A stretch of 6,338 bases of DNA, from assembly GCA_003542935.1 (NCBI GenBank), contig DPJQ01000101.1, positions 1 to 6,338 of the forward strand, given 5' to 3'. Below, in pieces: positions 1 to 6,309 of this stretch; within the stretch, counting starts at the first letter, position 1; every line of letters begins with the position of its first letter. Source of the DNA: Lachnospiraceae bacterium. Its GTDB lineage: Bacteria; Bacillota; Clostridia; Lachnospirales; Lachnospiraceae. Made by a program: the position numbers and the translations under genes. Below the pieces are notes generated by a model that saw only the letters and a program-made list of their open reading frames with translations, had not been told where the DNA came from and did not search any database.

Positions 1-1130
1 CCGCCGGGATTCAATCCCAGACGGTTCAATACTTTTTTCAGAAAAACGATGGATATATTTTCCTTGACCGTGAATTTCAAGAACAGGCTCTGGGATTTTC
101 TTCCCTCCGGGATCAGGGCCATTTTATTTTGTATGGCCTCCCCGGTGTCCGCCATCTTTACCTCGCGCCCATGAATGCGGATCGTGCCTCCGTCCCGCTT
201 ATCCGCCCCAAAGAGGGCCTGTAAAACCTCGCTTCTTCCGGAACCGACCAGACCGGCCAGCCCCAGCAATTCTCCTTCATAGAGACGGAAACTGACATCC
301 TTGACCTTATTTCCCACCCGGAGATGTTCCACTTCCAGAACCACCTTTTTCCCCTCATAGTCCTCCATATACCGGTCGCGGACGAATCCTCCGGAGAGTT
401 TGCGCCCCACCATCAGGGTTATCATATCTTCAATTCTGGTCTGGGCGGTATCCAGTATCTGGATCAGCTTCCCGTCCCGGAATACCGCAATGCGGTCGCT
501 GATCTCCAGCACCTCATCCAGCTTGTGGGAAATGTACAGCATCGTAATACCCTTTTTCCGGAGATCACGCATGATCTGGAGAAGGATCCGGGCCTCCCGG
601 GGCGTAAGTGAGGAGGTCGGTTCATCCAGGATCAGAAGTTTTGCTTCCAGAGACAGCGCCTTGGCGATCTCCACCTGTTGCTGTTGAGAGACATTGATAT
701 CCCGCACCAATGTCCTGGGGTCCAGCTTTTCCAGACCCACCTCCTGCAGAAGAAGCCTGGTGTCCTGATACAGTTTTGCCTTATCCAGCATGCCTGTTTT
801 CGTCTTCGGAATCCGCCCCATGAAAATATTCTCCGCCACGCTCAGCGCGTTGAACAGGGACAATTCCTGATGGATCATCGCGATGCCCAGCTCCTTGGCC
901 ATAATGGGATTAAAGTTCTGCAGTAACTGGCCGTCAAAGACCAGTTTTCCCTCCGTGGCCTCGTAGGCTCCCGACAGGATATTCATCAGCGTAGATTTGC
1001 CCGCTCCGTTCTCTCCCACGACCGCCAGGATCTCACCTTCCCGCACTTCCATAGAGACATCATCCAATGCCACGACGCCCGGGAACCGCTTGGACACATG
1101 GTCGATCGCGTAAATGCATTTCTCCTCCAT
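1..1130 (-). CDS. Sugar ABC transporter ATP-binding protein, tandem ABC domains (partial, 3' end outside window)
   Basis: This cytoplasmic ATPase subunit would power the adjacent permease. The frame is open from ATG at 1130 to the left edge (376 complete codons) with no stop. Members of the RbsA/MglA family are about 500 residues, so roughly a quarter is missing because the window ends. The first ABC domain has Walker A GENGAGKST (39-47), Q-loop Q88, signature VSQQQQVEIAKA (147-158), Walker B LLILDEPTSSL (165-175) and switch H202. The signature has Ser-Gln in place of the textbook Ser-Gly-Gly, as in galactose-type MglA proteins. The second domain starts near 263 and has the degenerate Walker A GLVGSGRSE (293-301) and the PEGRKSQSLF motif (341-350), both usual for this family's weaker second site. 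The start is supported by AAGGA six bases upstream. Only 23 bp separate it from the binding-protein stop, so co-transcription is very likely. The substrate cannot be read from an ATPase. Confidence 0.95.
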   Translation of the reverse strand, partial: MEEKCIYAIDHVSKRFPGVVALDDVSMEVREGEILAVVGENGAGKSTLMNILSGAYEATEGKLVFDGQLLQNFNPIMAKELGIAMIHQELSLFNALSVAENIFMGRIPKTKTGMLDKAKLYQDTRLLLQEVGLEKLDPRTLVRDINVSQQQQVEIAKALSLEAKLLILDEPTSSLTPREARILLQIMRDLRKKGITMLYISHKLDEVLEISDRIAVFRDGKLIQILDTAQTRIEDMITLMVGRKLSGGFVRDRYMEDYEGKKVVLEVEHLRVGNKVKDVSFRLYEGELLGLAGLVGSGRSEVLQALFGADKRDGGTIRIHGREVKMADTGEAIQNKMALIPEGRKSQSLFLKFTVKENISIVFLKKVLNRLGLNPG

Positions 1131-1153
1131 ACCCTATCCTTTCCTGACTGTGA

Positions 1154-2323
1154 TTAGTCCGGAAATGCTTCCGCAATATTGTCCGGCGTATACACATCCA
1201 TCTTTGTATAAGCTTTTCCGGTCACTGCAGCCTCGCCGCTGATCACCTGGTTGTAGGCCAGCACGATGGGATCACAGCCCTGACCGAAGGGATCCTGGGT
1301 CACAGTACCCTTGATCACACCTTTTTTCACATAACCGACGATCTCGTCTGTGGTATCAAAACATACCAGGGAGATCGTATCTTCAAGCCCCAATTCCTCG
1401 ATGGCTTTTGCCGCACCCTGGGGGCCGCCTGCCGTCACGATCAGTCCGGTCAGATCCGGGTTCGCAGTGATAAAGTCTTTCGCAGCCGTATAAGCCTCGT
1501 CGCCGGAGTCATGATTCTCCACGGAGCCCACCACTTCAATGCCGGAATGTCCGCTCAGCTCATCCTCAATACCCTGGCGCCTGAGCTCATGGGCATTTAC
1601 GTTGTAATAGCCGGTGATGATGCCCACTTTTCCTGAATCTCCCATCAATTCCGCCAGCTTCTGGGCCGCAACACCGCCTGCCGCATAGAGATCCTGGCCG
1701 ACAAATGCCACACGGGTTGATTCCTTTTCCGTGTCGGAATTAAACGTGTACACCGGTATACCCGCCGCCGTAGCCTTATCGATGGCCGGAACGATCGTGT
1801 CTGCCACGCCCACCGTCGTTATGGCGTCATAATCTTTTACAATACAGGTATCGATCGCGTCCGCGAAAGCCTGTCCGTCAAAATCATCAAACTCGATCAC
1901 ATCCACCGTAACATTCTGTCCGGCCAGATATTCCTCTGCCGCAGCAATGCCCTCCACAACCGTATTCCAGAAAGGATTGTTGGATACTGTCAGTGTGGCG
2001 ATCCGGATCTCTTTTCCGTCTGTATTTTCCAGCGGCTCATAGTTAAATCCGGCAGGTGCCTCCGACGGGGCCGCCGCACTTTCCGCTGCGCTGCTTTCCG
2101 GCGCACTACTACTCTCTGCTGCACTGCTCTGCGCCGCACTGCTCGCTGCCTCGGACTCTGCTGCGGAAGCCGGCGCCGTGCTCGCCTCCGCGGCGCTGGA
2201 GACGGTGCTCCCCTTTGCGGCTTCCCCTGATGAACTCGAAGCCGATCCGCAGCCTGCCATACTTCCCATCAGAAGCATTCCTGCCATCGCACATGCAAAC
2301 AATCTCTCTCCACGTTTTTTCAT
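1154..2323 (-). CDS. Sugar-binding lipoprotein of ABC importer (Peripla_BP_4/RbsB-like)
   Basis: This extracellular, membrane-anchored receptor delivers a sugar to the permease. Residues 1-24 form a lipoprotein signal peptide (basic MKKRGER, hydrophobic core, lipobox M-A-G-C with lipidated Cys25). Residues 26-91 are a low-complexity Ser/Ala/Glu/Pro linker. The binding domain begins near 104 and shows family landmarks: NNPFWNTVVEGI (115-126), IPVYTFNSD, VAFVGQD, a KVGIITG strand, LRRQGIEDEL, and near the C-terminus VCFDTTDEIVGYVKKGVIKG followed by VTQDPFGQG. At 389 residues it is longer than RbsB-type proteins (about 300), mostly because of the linker. The start has a perfect AGGAGG (2331-2336) seven bases upstream. 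It lies between permease and ATPase genes. Its fold is shared with the sensor domain of the LacI regulator at 3452-4483. A pentose, hexose or sugar-alcohol ligand is plausible but not shown. Confidence 0.95.
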   Translation of the reverse strand: MKKRGERLFACAMAGMLLMGSMAGCGSASSSSGEAAKGSTVSSAAEASTAPASAAESEAASSAAQSSAAESSSAPESSAAESAAAPSEAPAGFNYEPLENTDGKEIRIATLTVSNNPFWNTVVEGIAAAEEYLAGQNVTVDVIEFDDFDGQAFADAIDTCIVKDYDAITTVGVADTIVPAIDKATAAGIPVYTFNSDTEKESTRVAFVGQDLYAAGGVAAQKLAELMGDSGKVGIITGYYNVNAHELRRQGIEDELSGHSGIEVVGSVENHDSGDEAYTAAKDFITANPDLTGLIVTAGGPQGAAKAIEELGLEDTISLVCFDTTDEIVGYVKKGVIKGTVTQDPFGQGCDPIVLAYNQVISGEAAVTGKAYTKMDVYTPDNIAEAFPD

Positions 2324-2342
2324 GATTTTTCCTCCTATATTT

Positions 2343-2357
2343 AGCGCATCATGCGCT
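2343..2357 (-). other. Short stem-loop between permease and binding-protein genes
   Basis: AGCGCA and TGCGCT form a 6-bp GC-rich stem with a 3-base loop in the 57-bp gap. It begins seven bases upstream of the AGGAGG of the binding-protein gene. A 12-bp AT palindrome (AATTTTAAAATT, 2366-2377) lies just upstream. No U-tract follows, so it is not a normal terminator. Stem-loops at this place in ABC operons can protect the downstream binding-protein message and raise its level over the permease; that role is inferred here. Confidence 0.45.
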
Positions 2358-2380
2358 TTGATACTAATTTTAAAATTTAC

Positions 2381-3364
2381 CTATTTTCTCCGGTTCACCC
2401 TCACACGGTCTATGGTCACGGCAAACAGGATCACCAGGCCGATCACGATGGACTGCCAATATGAAGATACACTGAGCAGCACAAAAGCATTTTTCAGAAT
2501 ACCCATGATGGCCGCACCGATCAGAGCTCCCCAGATCGTCCCCTCGCCGCCGGTCATGGATACACCGCCGATGACCACCGCGGCGATGGTATCGATATCA
2601 TAGCCCGTTCCCAATGTCGCATCTGCACTGTAAAGATTACCTGCGACGACAATACCGCAGAACGCACAGAGCATGCTCTGGATCACATACACGATACAGG
2701 TCATTTTCTTTACCTTGATACCCGACAGAGCCGCCGCCCTGGCATTGTTTCCTATAGCGTAGATAGCTCTTCCCGGCTGTGTGTACTGAGCGAATATCGT
2801 GCCGATCACGATCACGGCAAACATTAAGATCACACACATGGGAACCGGCCCTATGTACCCGCTGCCCAGCACCGACAGCGGGGAGTCAAAGGCGATGGGC
2901 CGTCCGCTGGTCAGAAGCATCGTGCATCCCGTGATAATCTTCCCTACCGCCAGTGTCACAATGAAAGCCGGAAGGCCCACCCGCGTCACCAGCAGGCCGT
3001 TGGATAATCCGATGACCGCTCCCAGCCCCAGGATCAGGATCAATACCAGATACCAGGGCAGGCCCACATTCGTCGTCAGGTAAGCCGCCGACGTCGCACA
3101 GAGTCCCACGGCATACCCCACGGAAAGGTCGATCCCTCCGGTAATAATGATGAGCGCCATTCCCACGGAAATGATTCCATAGCGGGAGATCTGACTCAGT
3201 ACATTAAAAATGTTCTGTACGGATAGAAAAAACGGGCTGGCAAAGCTCATACAGACGATCAGCAGGATCAATCCCGCCAGCACACTGAATTCTGCCCGCG
3301 AAGTCATTCTGGCCATGGCGCTGTACTTTCCCGCCTTCTCGGTTCCTTCCTTGTTTTTTTCCAT
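2381..3364 (-). CDS. Sugar ABC transporter permease (RbsC-type, BPD_transp_2)
   Basis: This integral membrane subunit forms the import channel. From the chosen start the protein is 327 residues, normal for RbsC-like permeases. A charged N-terminus (1-25) is followed by about 8-10 hydrophobic segments. Family motifs are GGIDLSVG (76-83), the cytoplasmic ATPase-contact loop around AIGNNARAAALSGI (203-216), and IAAVVIGGVSMTGGEGTIWG (260-279). The frame is open up to an ATG at 3430, which would add 22 residues. ATG 3364 is preferred because GGAGG lies six bases before it, no good ribosome site precedes 3430, and the extra stretch overlaps an operator palindrome. Only one permease gene is present, as in ribose-type systems where it acts as a homodimer. 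It is the first transporter gene after the regulator; the order permease, binding protein, ATPase differs from E. coli rbs or mgl. Confidence 0.94.
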   Translation of the reverse strand: MEKNKEGTEKAGKYSAMARMTSRAEFSVLAGLILLIVCMSFASPFFLSVQNIFNVLSQISRYGIISVGMALIIITGGIDLSVGYAVGLCATSAAYLTTNVGLPWYLVLILILGLGAVIGLSNGLLVTRVGLPAFIVTLAVGKIITGCTMLLTSGRPIAFDSPLSVLGSGYIGPVPMCVILMFAVIVIGTIFAQYTQPGRAIYAIGNNARAAALSGIKVKKMTCIVYVIQSMLCAFCGIVVAGNLYSADATLGTGYDIDTIAAVVIGGVSMTGGEGTIWGALIGAAIMGILKNAFVLLSVSSYWQSIVIGLVILFAVTIDRVRVNRRK

Positions 3365-3370
3365 GTAATT

Positions 3371-3375
3371 CCTCC
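3371..3375 (-). promoter_or_regulatory. Ribosome binding site deciding the permease start
   Basis: On the minus strand GTGGAGGAATTAC precedes ATG 3364, placing GGAGG six bases from the start codon. It shows that the 22-codon upstream extension of the same frame is probably untranslated leader. Confidence 0.8.
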
Positions 3376-3387
3376 ACTTTTTCATTT

Positions 3388-3401
3388 CGTGTCCGCACAC
3401 G
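3388..3401. promoter_or_regulatory. Probable LacI-family operator O2, before the permease
   Basis: CGTGTCCGCACACG is an inverted repeat with one mismatched pair (3393/3396); adding T3387 and A3402 extends the symmetry to 16 bp. It matches the perfect palindrome at 4511-4524 in 13 of 14 bases, and the surrounding 23 bp (3384-3406 versus 4507-4529) match in 21. An even-length palindrome with a central CG is typical of LacI-family operators. It sits between the regulator stop and the permease start. A possible -10 element (TAAAAT, 3402-3407, minus strand) abuts it, but I see no good -35, so whether it controls a promoter or blocks readthrough is unresolved. Confidence 0.8.
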
Positions 3402-3415
3402 ATTTTAATTAAATT

Positions 3416-3449
3416 TTTTCTCTTTACCATAAAACAGGCAAAGAGAAAA
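3416..3449 (-). other. Long AT-rich stem-loop between regulator and permease genes
   Basis: Arms 3437-3449 and 3416-3428 form a 13-bp stem (10 perfect AT-rich pairs, one G-U, two G-C) with an 8-base loop. The odd pair is a G-U wobble only in minus-strand RNA, which fits a role in this operon's transcript. It begins two bases after the regulator stop codon. The bases after it (AATTTAATT) are not a clean U-tract, so it may be a weak terminator or attenuator, or an mRNA-stability element that separates regulator and transporter expression. Confidence 0.5.
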
Positions 3450-3451
3450 TG

Positions 3452-4483
3452 CTAAATATTATATTTTGTTGCGATATAAACATGGGTATTGATCACCGCC
3501 TTTGACGGCTTCTGGCCCGACAGCAGATATTTTCCCAAAATATCCACGCCGTTATACCCCTGCTGGTACGGTTCCTGGCAGACTGTAGCAGCAATCGTAC
3601 CATTCTTCATGTTCTCCTTGATCACACCCGTCAAATCGTATGTAACGATCTGCAGTTTCCTCTCAAGCCCGGCTTCTCTGACCGCGCGGATTCCGCCCTC
3701 CACACCGGCAGCGGCAAAACATATACCTGTGAGATTCTCCTTTTCTTTCAACAAACTGCTCACGAGATCATAACATTTCTCGTCGTCATCTTCGTTCTCC
3801 AGCACCGCCTCAACGGTTATATTGGGAAAATCCTTTTTGAGTGTCCGCCTGATTCCGCGCAGACGCTGCTCCTGGGCCAGTACCCGCCGGGATCCGATGA
3901 CGATAGCCACTTTTTCTGTCAGACCGTTACTCATCATGCCTAACAGTTCCCCGCCCACACAGCCGCCGGTAACATAATCACACCCCACATAGGCCATTTT
4001 TTTAACGCCTGAAATATCTGTATTTATGGTGACTACCTGTATACCTTTGGCGATCACACCGTTCAGCACTTCGGCAACTTCCGGGGCATTGACCGGTGTC
4101 AGCACAATGCCGTTTACGCCCTCTTTGGCAAACTCCTCTATCTTTTCTATCTGGGCCCGGGCGTCGAAGCCCTTGATGCTCTTCACCTCACTTTCCACTC
4201 CGAGATGGTTCAGTTCCTGTCTGGCATTGTTGATCCCCTGCAGGACGTCCTCAAAAAACGGATTGCCCTCCGAACACAGCAGAATGCCTATTTTTTTCCG
4301 GACATACCGTTTCGACGCCAGAGACCGGGCCGCCATATCAGGTTTATATCCCAGCTCATCGGCAATCTGCCTCACTCTGGCCGCCACTTCCGCTTTCACA
4401 CCGGGGCGGTGGTTCAACGCCCGGTCGACCGTTCCCCTGGATACCTGAGCCACTTCTGCAATTTGTTTAATAGTTACCGCCAT
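3452..4483 (-). CDS. LacI-family transcriptional regulator with RbsB-like sensor domain
   Basis: This ligand-responsive DNA-binding regulator, probably a repressor, is 343 residues, standard for LacI proteins. The helix-turn-helix lies at about 4-24 (TIKQIAEVAQVSRGTVDRALN); it carries the RGTVDRALN variant in place of the common TVSRVLN. The hinge helix is near 48-58 (PDMAARSLASK), and the ligand domain runs from about 64 to the end. That domain contains NPFFEDVLQGI (74-84), IQVVTINTD, MAYVGCD, RLRGIRRTL, VTYDLTGVIKENMKNGTIAA and VCQEPYQQG, the same blocks found in the binding protein at 1154-2323, so a shared or related ligand is likely. The start ATG at 4483 has GGAGAG upstream. The gene has its own promoter, an operator in its leader and a second operator after its stop, implying autoregulation and control of the transporter. 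The effector is unknown. Confidence 0.94.
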   Translation of the reverse strand: MAVTIKQIAEVAQVSRGTVDRALNHRPGVKAEVAARVRQIADELGYKPDMAARSLASKRYVRKKIGILLCSEGNPFFEDVLQGINNARQELNHLGVESEVKSIKGFDARAQIEKIEEFAKEGVNGIVLTPVNAPEVAEVLNGVIAKGIQVVTINTDISGVKKMAYVGCDYVTGGCVGGELLGMMSNGLTEKVAIVIGSRRVLAQEQRLRGIRRTLKKDFPNITVEAVLENEDDDEKCYDLVSSLLKEKENLTGICFAAAGVEGGIRAVREAGLERKLQIVTYDLTGVIKENMKNGTIAATVCQEPYQQGYNGVDILGKYLLSGQKPSKAVINTHVYIATKYNI

Positions 4484-4510
4484 CTTCTCTCCATTTATTT
4501 TTTTGAATTT

Positions 4511-4524
4511 CGTGTGCGCACACG
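4511..4524. promoter_or_regulatory. Probable LacI-family operator O1, in the regulator leader
   Basis: CGTGTGCGCACACG is a perfect 14-bp palindrome. It lies about +10 to +23 from the predicted start of the regulator transcript (near 4533), so bound protein would block early elongation or open-complex formation: negative autoregulation. The near-identical copy at 3388-3401 is 1,123 bp away, which would allow looping, though that is inference. Confidence 0.85.
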
Positions 4525-4539
4525 GTTTTCATATTTCAG

Positions 4540-4568
4540 ATAATAGCAGATTATTCATTCATTAGCAA
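4540..4568 (-). promoter_or_regulatory. Sigma-A type promoter of the LacI-family gene
   Basis: On the minus strand, -35 TTGCTA (4568-4563), a 17-base spacer and -10 TATTAT (4545-4540) are present, with TGC directly before the -10 giving an extended -10 element. The expected start is near 4533, leaving a leader of about 50 bases that carries operator O1 and the ribosome site. Confidence 0.7.
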
Positions 4569-4605
4569 GTGACAAAACTGCTAATATTTCCCGAAATATT
4601 TTGTC
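4561..4605. repeat. Overlapping inverted repeats around and upstream of the regulator -35
   Basis: Two overlapping dyads are visible. ATTAGCA (4561-4567) and TGCTAAT (4579-4585) are a perfect 7-bp inverted repeat with an 11-bp spacer, covering the -35. GACAAAA (4571-4577) and TTTTGTC (4599-4605) enclose a nested palindrome AATATTT/AAATATT (4583-4589 and 4594-4600). They lie from about -28 to -72 relative to the predicted start. The position suits a second DNA-binding regulator or an activator; neither dyad resembles the O1/O2 operator. Confidence 0.5.
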
Positions 4606-4617
4606 AGTAGTTACTAT

Positions 4618-4709
4618 ATGCCATCCCTCGGCATCACAAATATAGCGAGGCGGTGCGGCCTGTCACAGCCACACTGCCCCGCCATACGGGACTGCCAGGT
4701 TTCCGGCAG
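4618..4709 (-). other. GC-rich, hairpin-rich spacer after the kinase gene
   Basis: Four consecutive hairpins can be drawn on the minus strand: CTGCC/GGCAG (4692-4709, plus two inner G-C pairs), CCCG/CGGG (4678-4690), GTGTGGC/GCCGCAC (4653-4674, 7 bp with one G-U that is a mismatch in plus-strand RNA) and ATGCC/GGCAT (4618-4634). It begins 21 bases after the kinase stop. None is followed by a U-tract on the minus strand, so it is not a clear intrinsic terminator. It may be a 3' end structure, an interspersed repeat or a small structured RNA. I recognise no riboswitch class in it. Confidence 0.4.
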
Positions 4710-4730
4710 CCTTTTCTCTCTATAGCCGAC

Positions 4731-6245
4731 TTAATTTTTAAATCGATTCCATGCGCTGCCAAGTCCGTCGATCACCGCCCGGTACGTAGCATATTTCTCC
4801 TCGTAGACTTCCTTGTACTCCGGCCTGGGATAAACCGTGTTGGTAATCTTGACCGTCCGGCCGATAGCTTCCTGATAATCCTTATACACGCCCGCGGCGA
4901 TACCCGCAGCGATACAGGCGCCCTGACAGCCCAGTTCTTTATCCTCTATGGTATCGATCGGAATCTGAAGGGCATCCGCGAAGATCTGCACCCACACCTC
5001 GGAGTTTGCCGCGCCGCCGGAGAGGCGGATCGTCCCGGGCACCTCCCGGTTTCTCAGAAGCTTCTTCACATGAGTCAGATGAGAGAATACGATTCCTTCG
5101 TACACGGCCCGCAGCATATGTTTCTTGTTATGATAGGCCGTAAGCCCCACAAAAGTACCTTTGGCCAGAGCATCCTCATTGGAACCGTTCAGGAAGGGCA
5201 GGAAGATCACATTGCTGTCCCGGGGATCGATAGACTCCACCCAGTCATTGGTAATATCGTAGACAGAACCGCCCTGCTCATCCGCCTCCTCCTTCTCATA
5301 ATTCATCAGATTACGGATAAACCACTCCATATTTCCGGCGGAGGTGGGACTGCTCTCCTCGATCAGGAAGTAGCCGGGAATACAGAACATGGAGTTCAAG
5401 GCCACTGTACCGTTGGTCACAGGAGCTTTGCCGATAAACTCGTTGATGCTCCAGGTTCCCGCCACCATACACATCTGATCCTCATCGCCCAGGCCCGAGG
5501 CAATACCGCAGGCATTCACATCGAACATCCCTGCCGCCACCGGGATGCCCTCGGGGAGCAGCGTCTTCTCGCTGGCTTCCTTTGTGATATGGCCGCATAC
5601 GTCGGCGGCGTAACGAAGGGGCGGCAGTTTATCATAAATATCTGCCAGACCAAACAGCGCCAGATGTTCTCTGTCATATTCCTTCGTATGCAGATTTACC
5701 AGATTTGCGCCGGTGAAATCCGAATACTCGGCGTAAGCCTCACCGGTCAGCATATAACGGATATAATCCTTGACCGCAAATATGTATTTCGTCTTCTCCA
5801 GCACTTCCGGGTGGTGTTCCTTGAACCAGGCCAGGATGCTGACCGGCTGACAGGCCAGGATCTCCTGGCAGGATTTCTCAAACACTTTCTCTTTCGTGCC
5901 GTCGCTGTTCCATCTCGCCACATACTCCCAGGCGCGGGCATCGGTGGACAGGATGCCGTTGTACGTGGGCCTGCCGTCTGCCCCCACCATATACAGCCCT
6001 TTGCCATGACCGGAAAAGGACACCCCCGCGATATCCTTCGGGTCTATCCCGCTCTTTTCGATGGACTGGCGGACGGCTTTCGCGTTTACTTCCCACAGCT
6101 CGTCCATATCCCGCTCCGTGTAACCCGGCTTCGGCGTGATCGTCACTGTGGGCACACTGGCCTTCGCGATCTGCTGCCCATCCTCGTCAAAGATAGCCGC
6201 CTTGGAAAAGGTTCCCCCGTTATCGATCCCCATTAAGTATCTCAT
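4731..6245 (-). CDS. FGGY-family carbohydrate kinase, L-xylulose kinase (LyxK)-like
   Basis: This cytoplasmic kinase uses ATP to phosphorylate a sugar as the first catabolic step. At 504 residues it is normal length for the FGGY family and complete. The N-terminal phosphate loop is GIDNGGTFSK (6-15), the probable catalytic base is Asp242 in GMFDVNACGIASG (239-251), followed by AGTWS (262-266), SPTSAGNMEWF (299-309), IFLPFLNGSN (347-356), VYEGIVFSHLTH (381-392), the nucleotide-site LSGGAANSEVW (408-418) and GCQGA (439-443). From memory, E. coli LyxK shows the same blocks, including GKGL, ILS-D-RA, EASPTSSGN-EWF and FSHMTH, which supports the LyxK-like branch over XylB, AraB, GlpK or LsrK. Exact substrate (L-xylulose, 3-keto-L-gulonate or a similar ketose) is not established. 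GGAGGAG lies upstream of ATG 6245, and a separate promoter suggests it can be expressed apart from the transporter. Confidence 0.93.
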   Translation of the reverse strand: MRYLMGIDNGGTFSKAAIFDEDGQQIAKASVPTVTITPKPGYTERDMDELWEVNAKAVRQSIEKSGIDPKDIAGVSFSGHGKGLYMVGADGRPTYNGILSTDARAWEYVARWNSDGTKEKVFEKSCQEILACQPVSILAWFKEHHPEVLEKTKYIFAVKDYIRYMLTGEAYAEYSDFTGANLVNLHTKEYDREHLALFGLADIYDKLPPLRYAADVCGHITKEASEKTLLPEGIPVAAGMFDVNACGIASGLGDEDQMCMVAGTWSINEFIGKAPVTNGTVALNSMFCIPGYFLIEESSPTSAGNMEWFIRNLMNYEKEEADEQGGSVYDITNDWVESIDPRDSNVIFLPFLNGSNEDALAKGTFVGLTAYHNKKHMLRAVYEGIVFSHLTHVKKLLRNREVPGTIRLSGGAANSEVWVQIFADALQIPIDTIEDKELGCQGACIAAGIAAGVYKDYQEAIGRTVKITNTVYPRPEYKEVYEEKYATYRAVIDGLGSAWNRFKN

Positions 6246-6280
6246 ATACTTCTCCTCCCGGAATGTTTTTTCTATCCGTC

Positions 6281-6309
6281 ATTATACATGATACCGGAAA
6301 TGAAAACAA
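6281..6309 (-). promoter_or_regulatory. Sigma-A type promoter of the kinase gene
   Basis: On the minus strand, -35 TTGTTT (6309-6304), a 17-base spacer and a consensus -10 TATAAT (6286-6281) are present. The expected start is near 6274, giving a leader of about 30 bases with the ribosome site GGGAGGAG. An 8-bp direct repeat GCTTGTTT (6311-6304 and 6324-6317, 13-base period) overlaps and precedes the -35. No copy of the O1/O2 palindrome is present in the 93 bp upstream that are visible. Confidence 0.7.

Noticed and set aside
1..60. Truncated or pseudogene ATPase
   Set aside because: The frame stays open without frameshift to the window edge and all motifs expected so far are intact, so the gene is cut by the window only.
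4509..4532. CcpA cre site overlapping operator O1 (TGAAAACCG... on the minus strand)
   Set aside because: The spacing between TG, AA and CG is one base off the cre consensus, and the perfect palindrome explains the conservation better.
4618..4712. Cobalamin or other known riboswitch
   Set aside because: The region has GCCAC- and GGCAG-like strings, but the conserved boxes of the classes I know are not present in the right order, and it would act on a sugar regulator.
4691..4722. Plus-strand intrinsic terminator (CTGCC..GGCAG hairpin followed by CCTTTTCTCTCT)
   Set aside because: No plus-strand gene or convincing plus-strand promoter lies upstream, the U-tract is interrupted by C, and the stem is short. 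It is mentioned only as part of the hairpin cluster.
4653..6236. A 527-codon open frame on the plus strand, antisense to the kinase
   Set aside because: It lies almost entirely opposite a clearly recognisable FGGY kinase with all family motifs. Its translation shows no coherent domain, and I saw no good ribosome site. It is a by-product of codon bias in the kinase gene.
1..6245. Autoinducer-2 (Lsr) uptake locus
   Set aside because: Lsr loci also pair an FGGY kinase with an ABC importer, but they encode two permeases, LsrF/LsrG and an LsrR regulator of a different family. This kinase looks LyxK-like.
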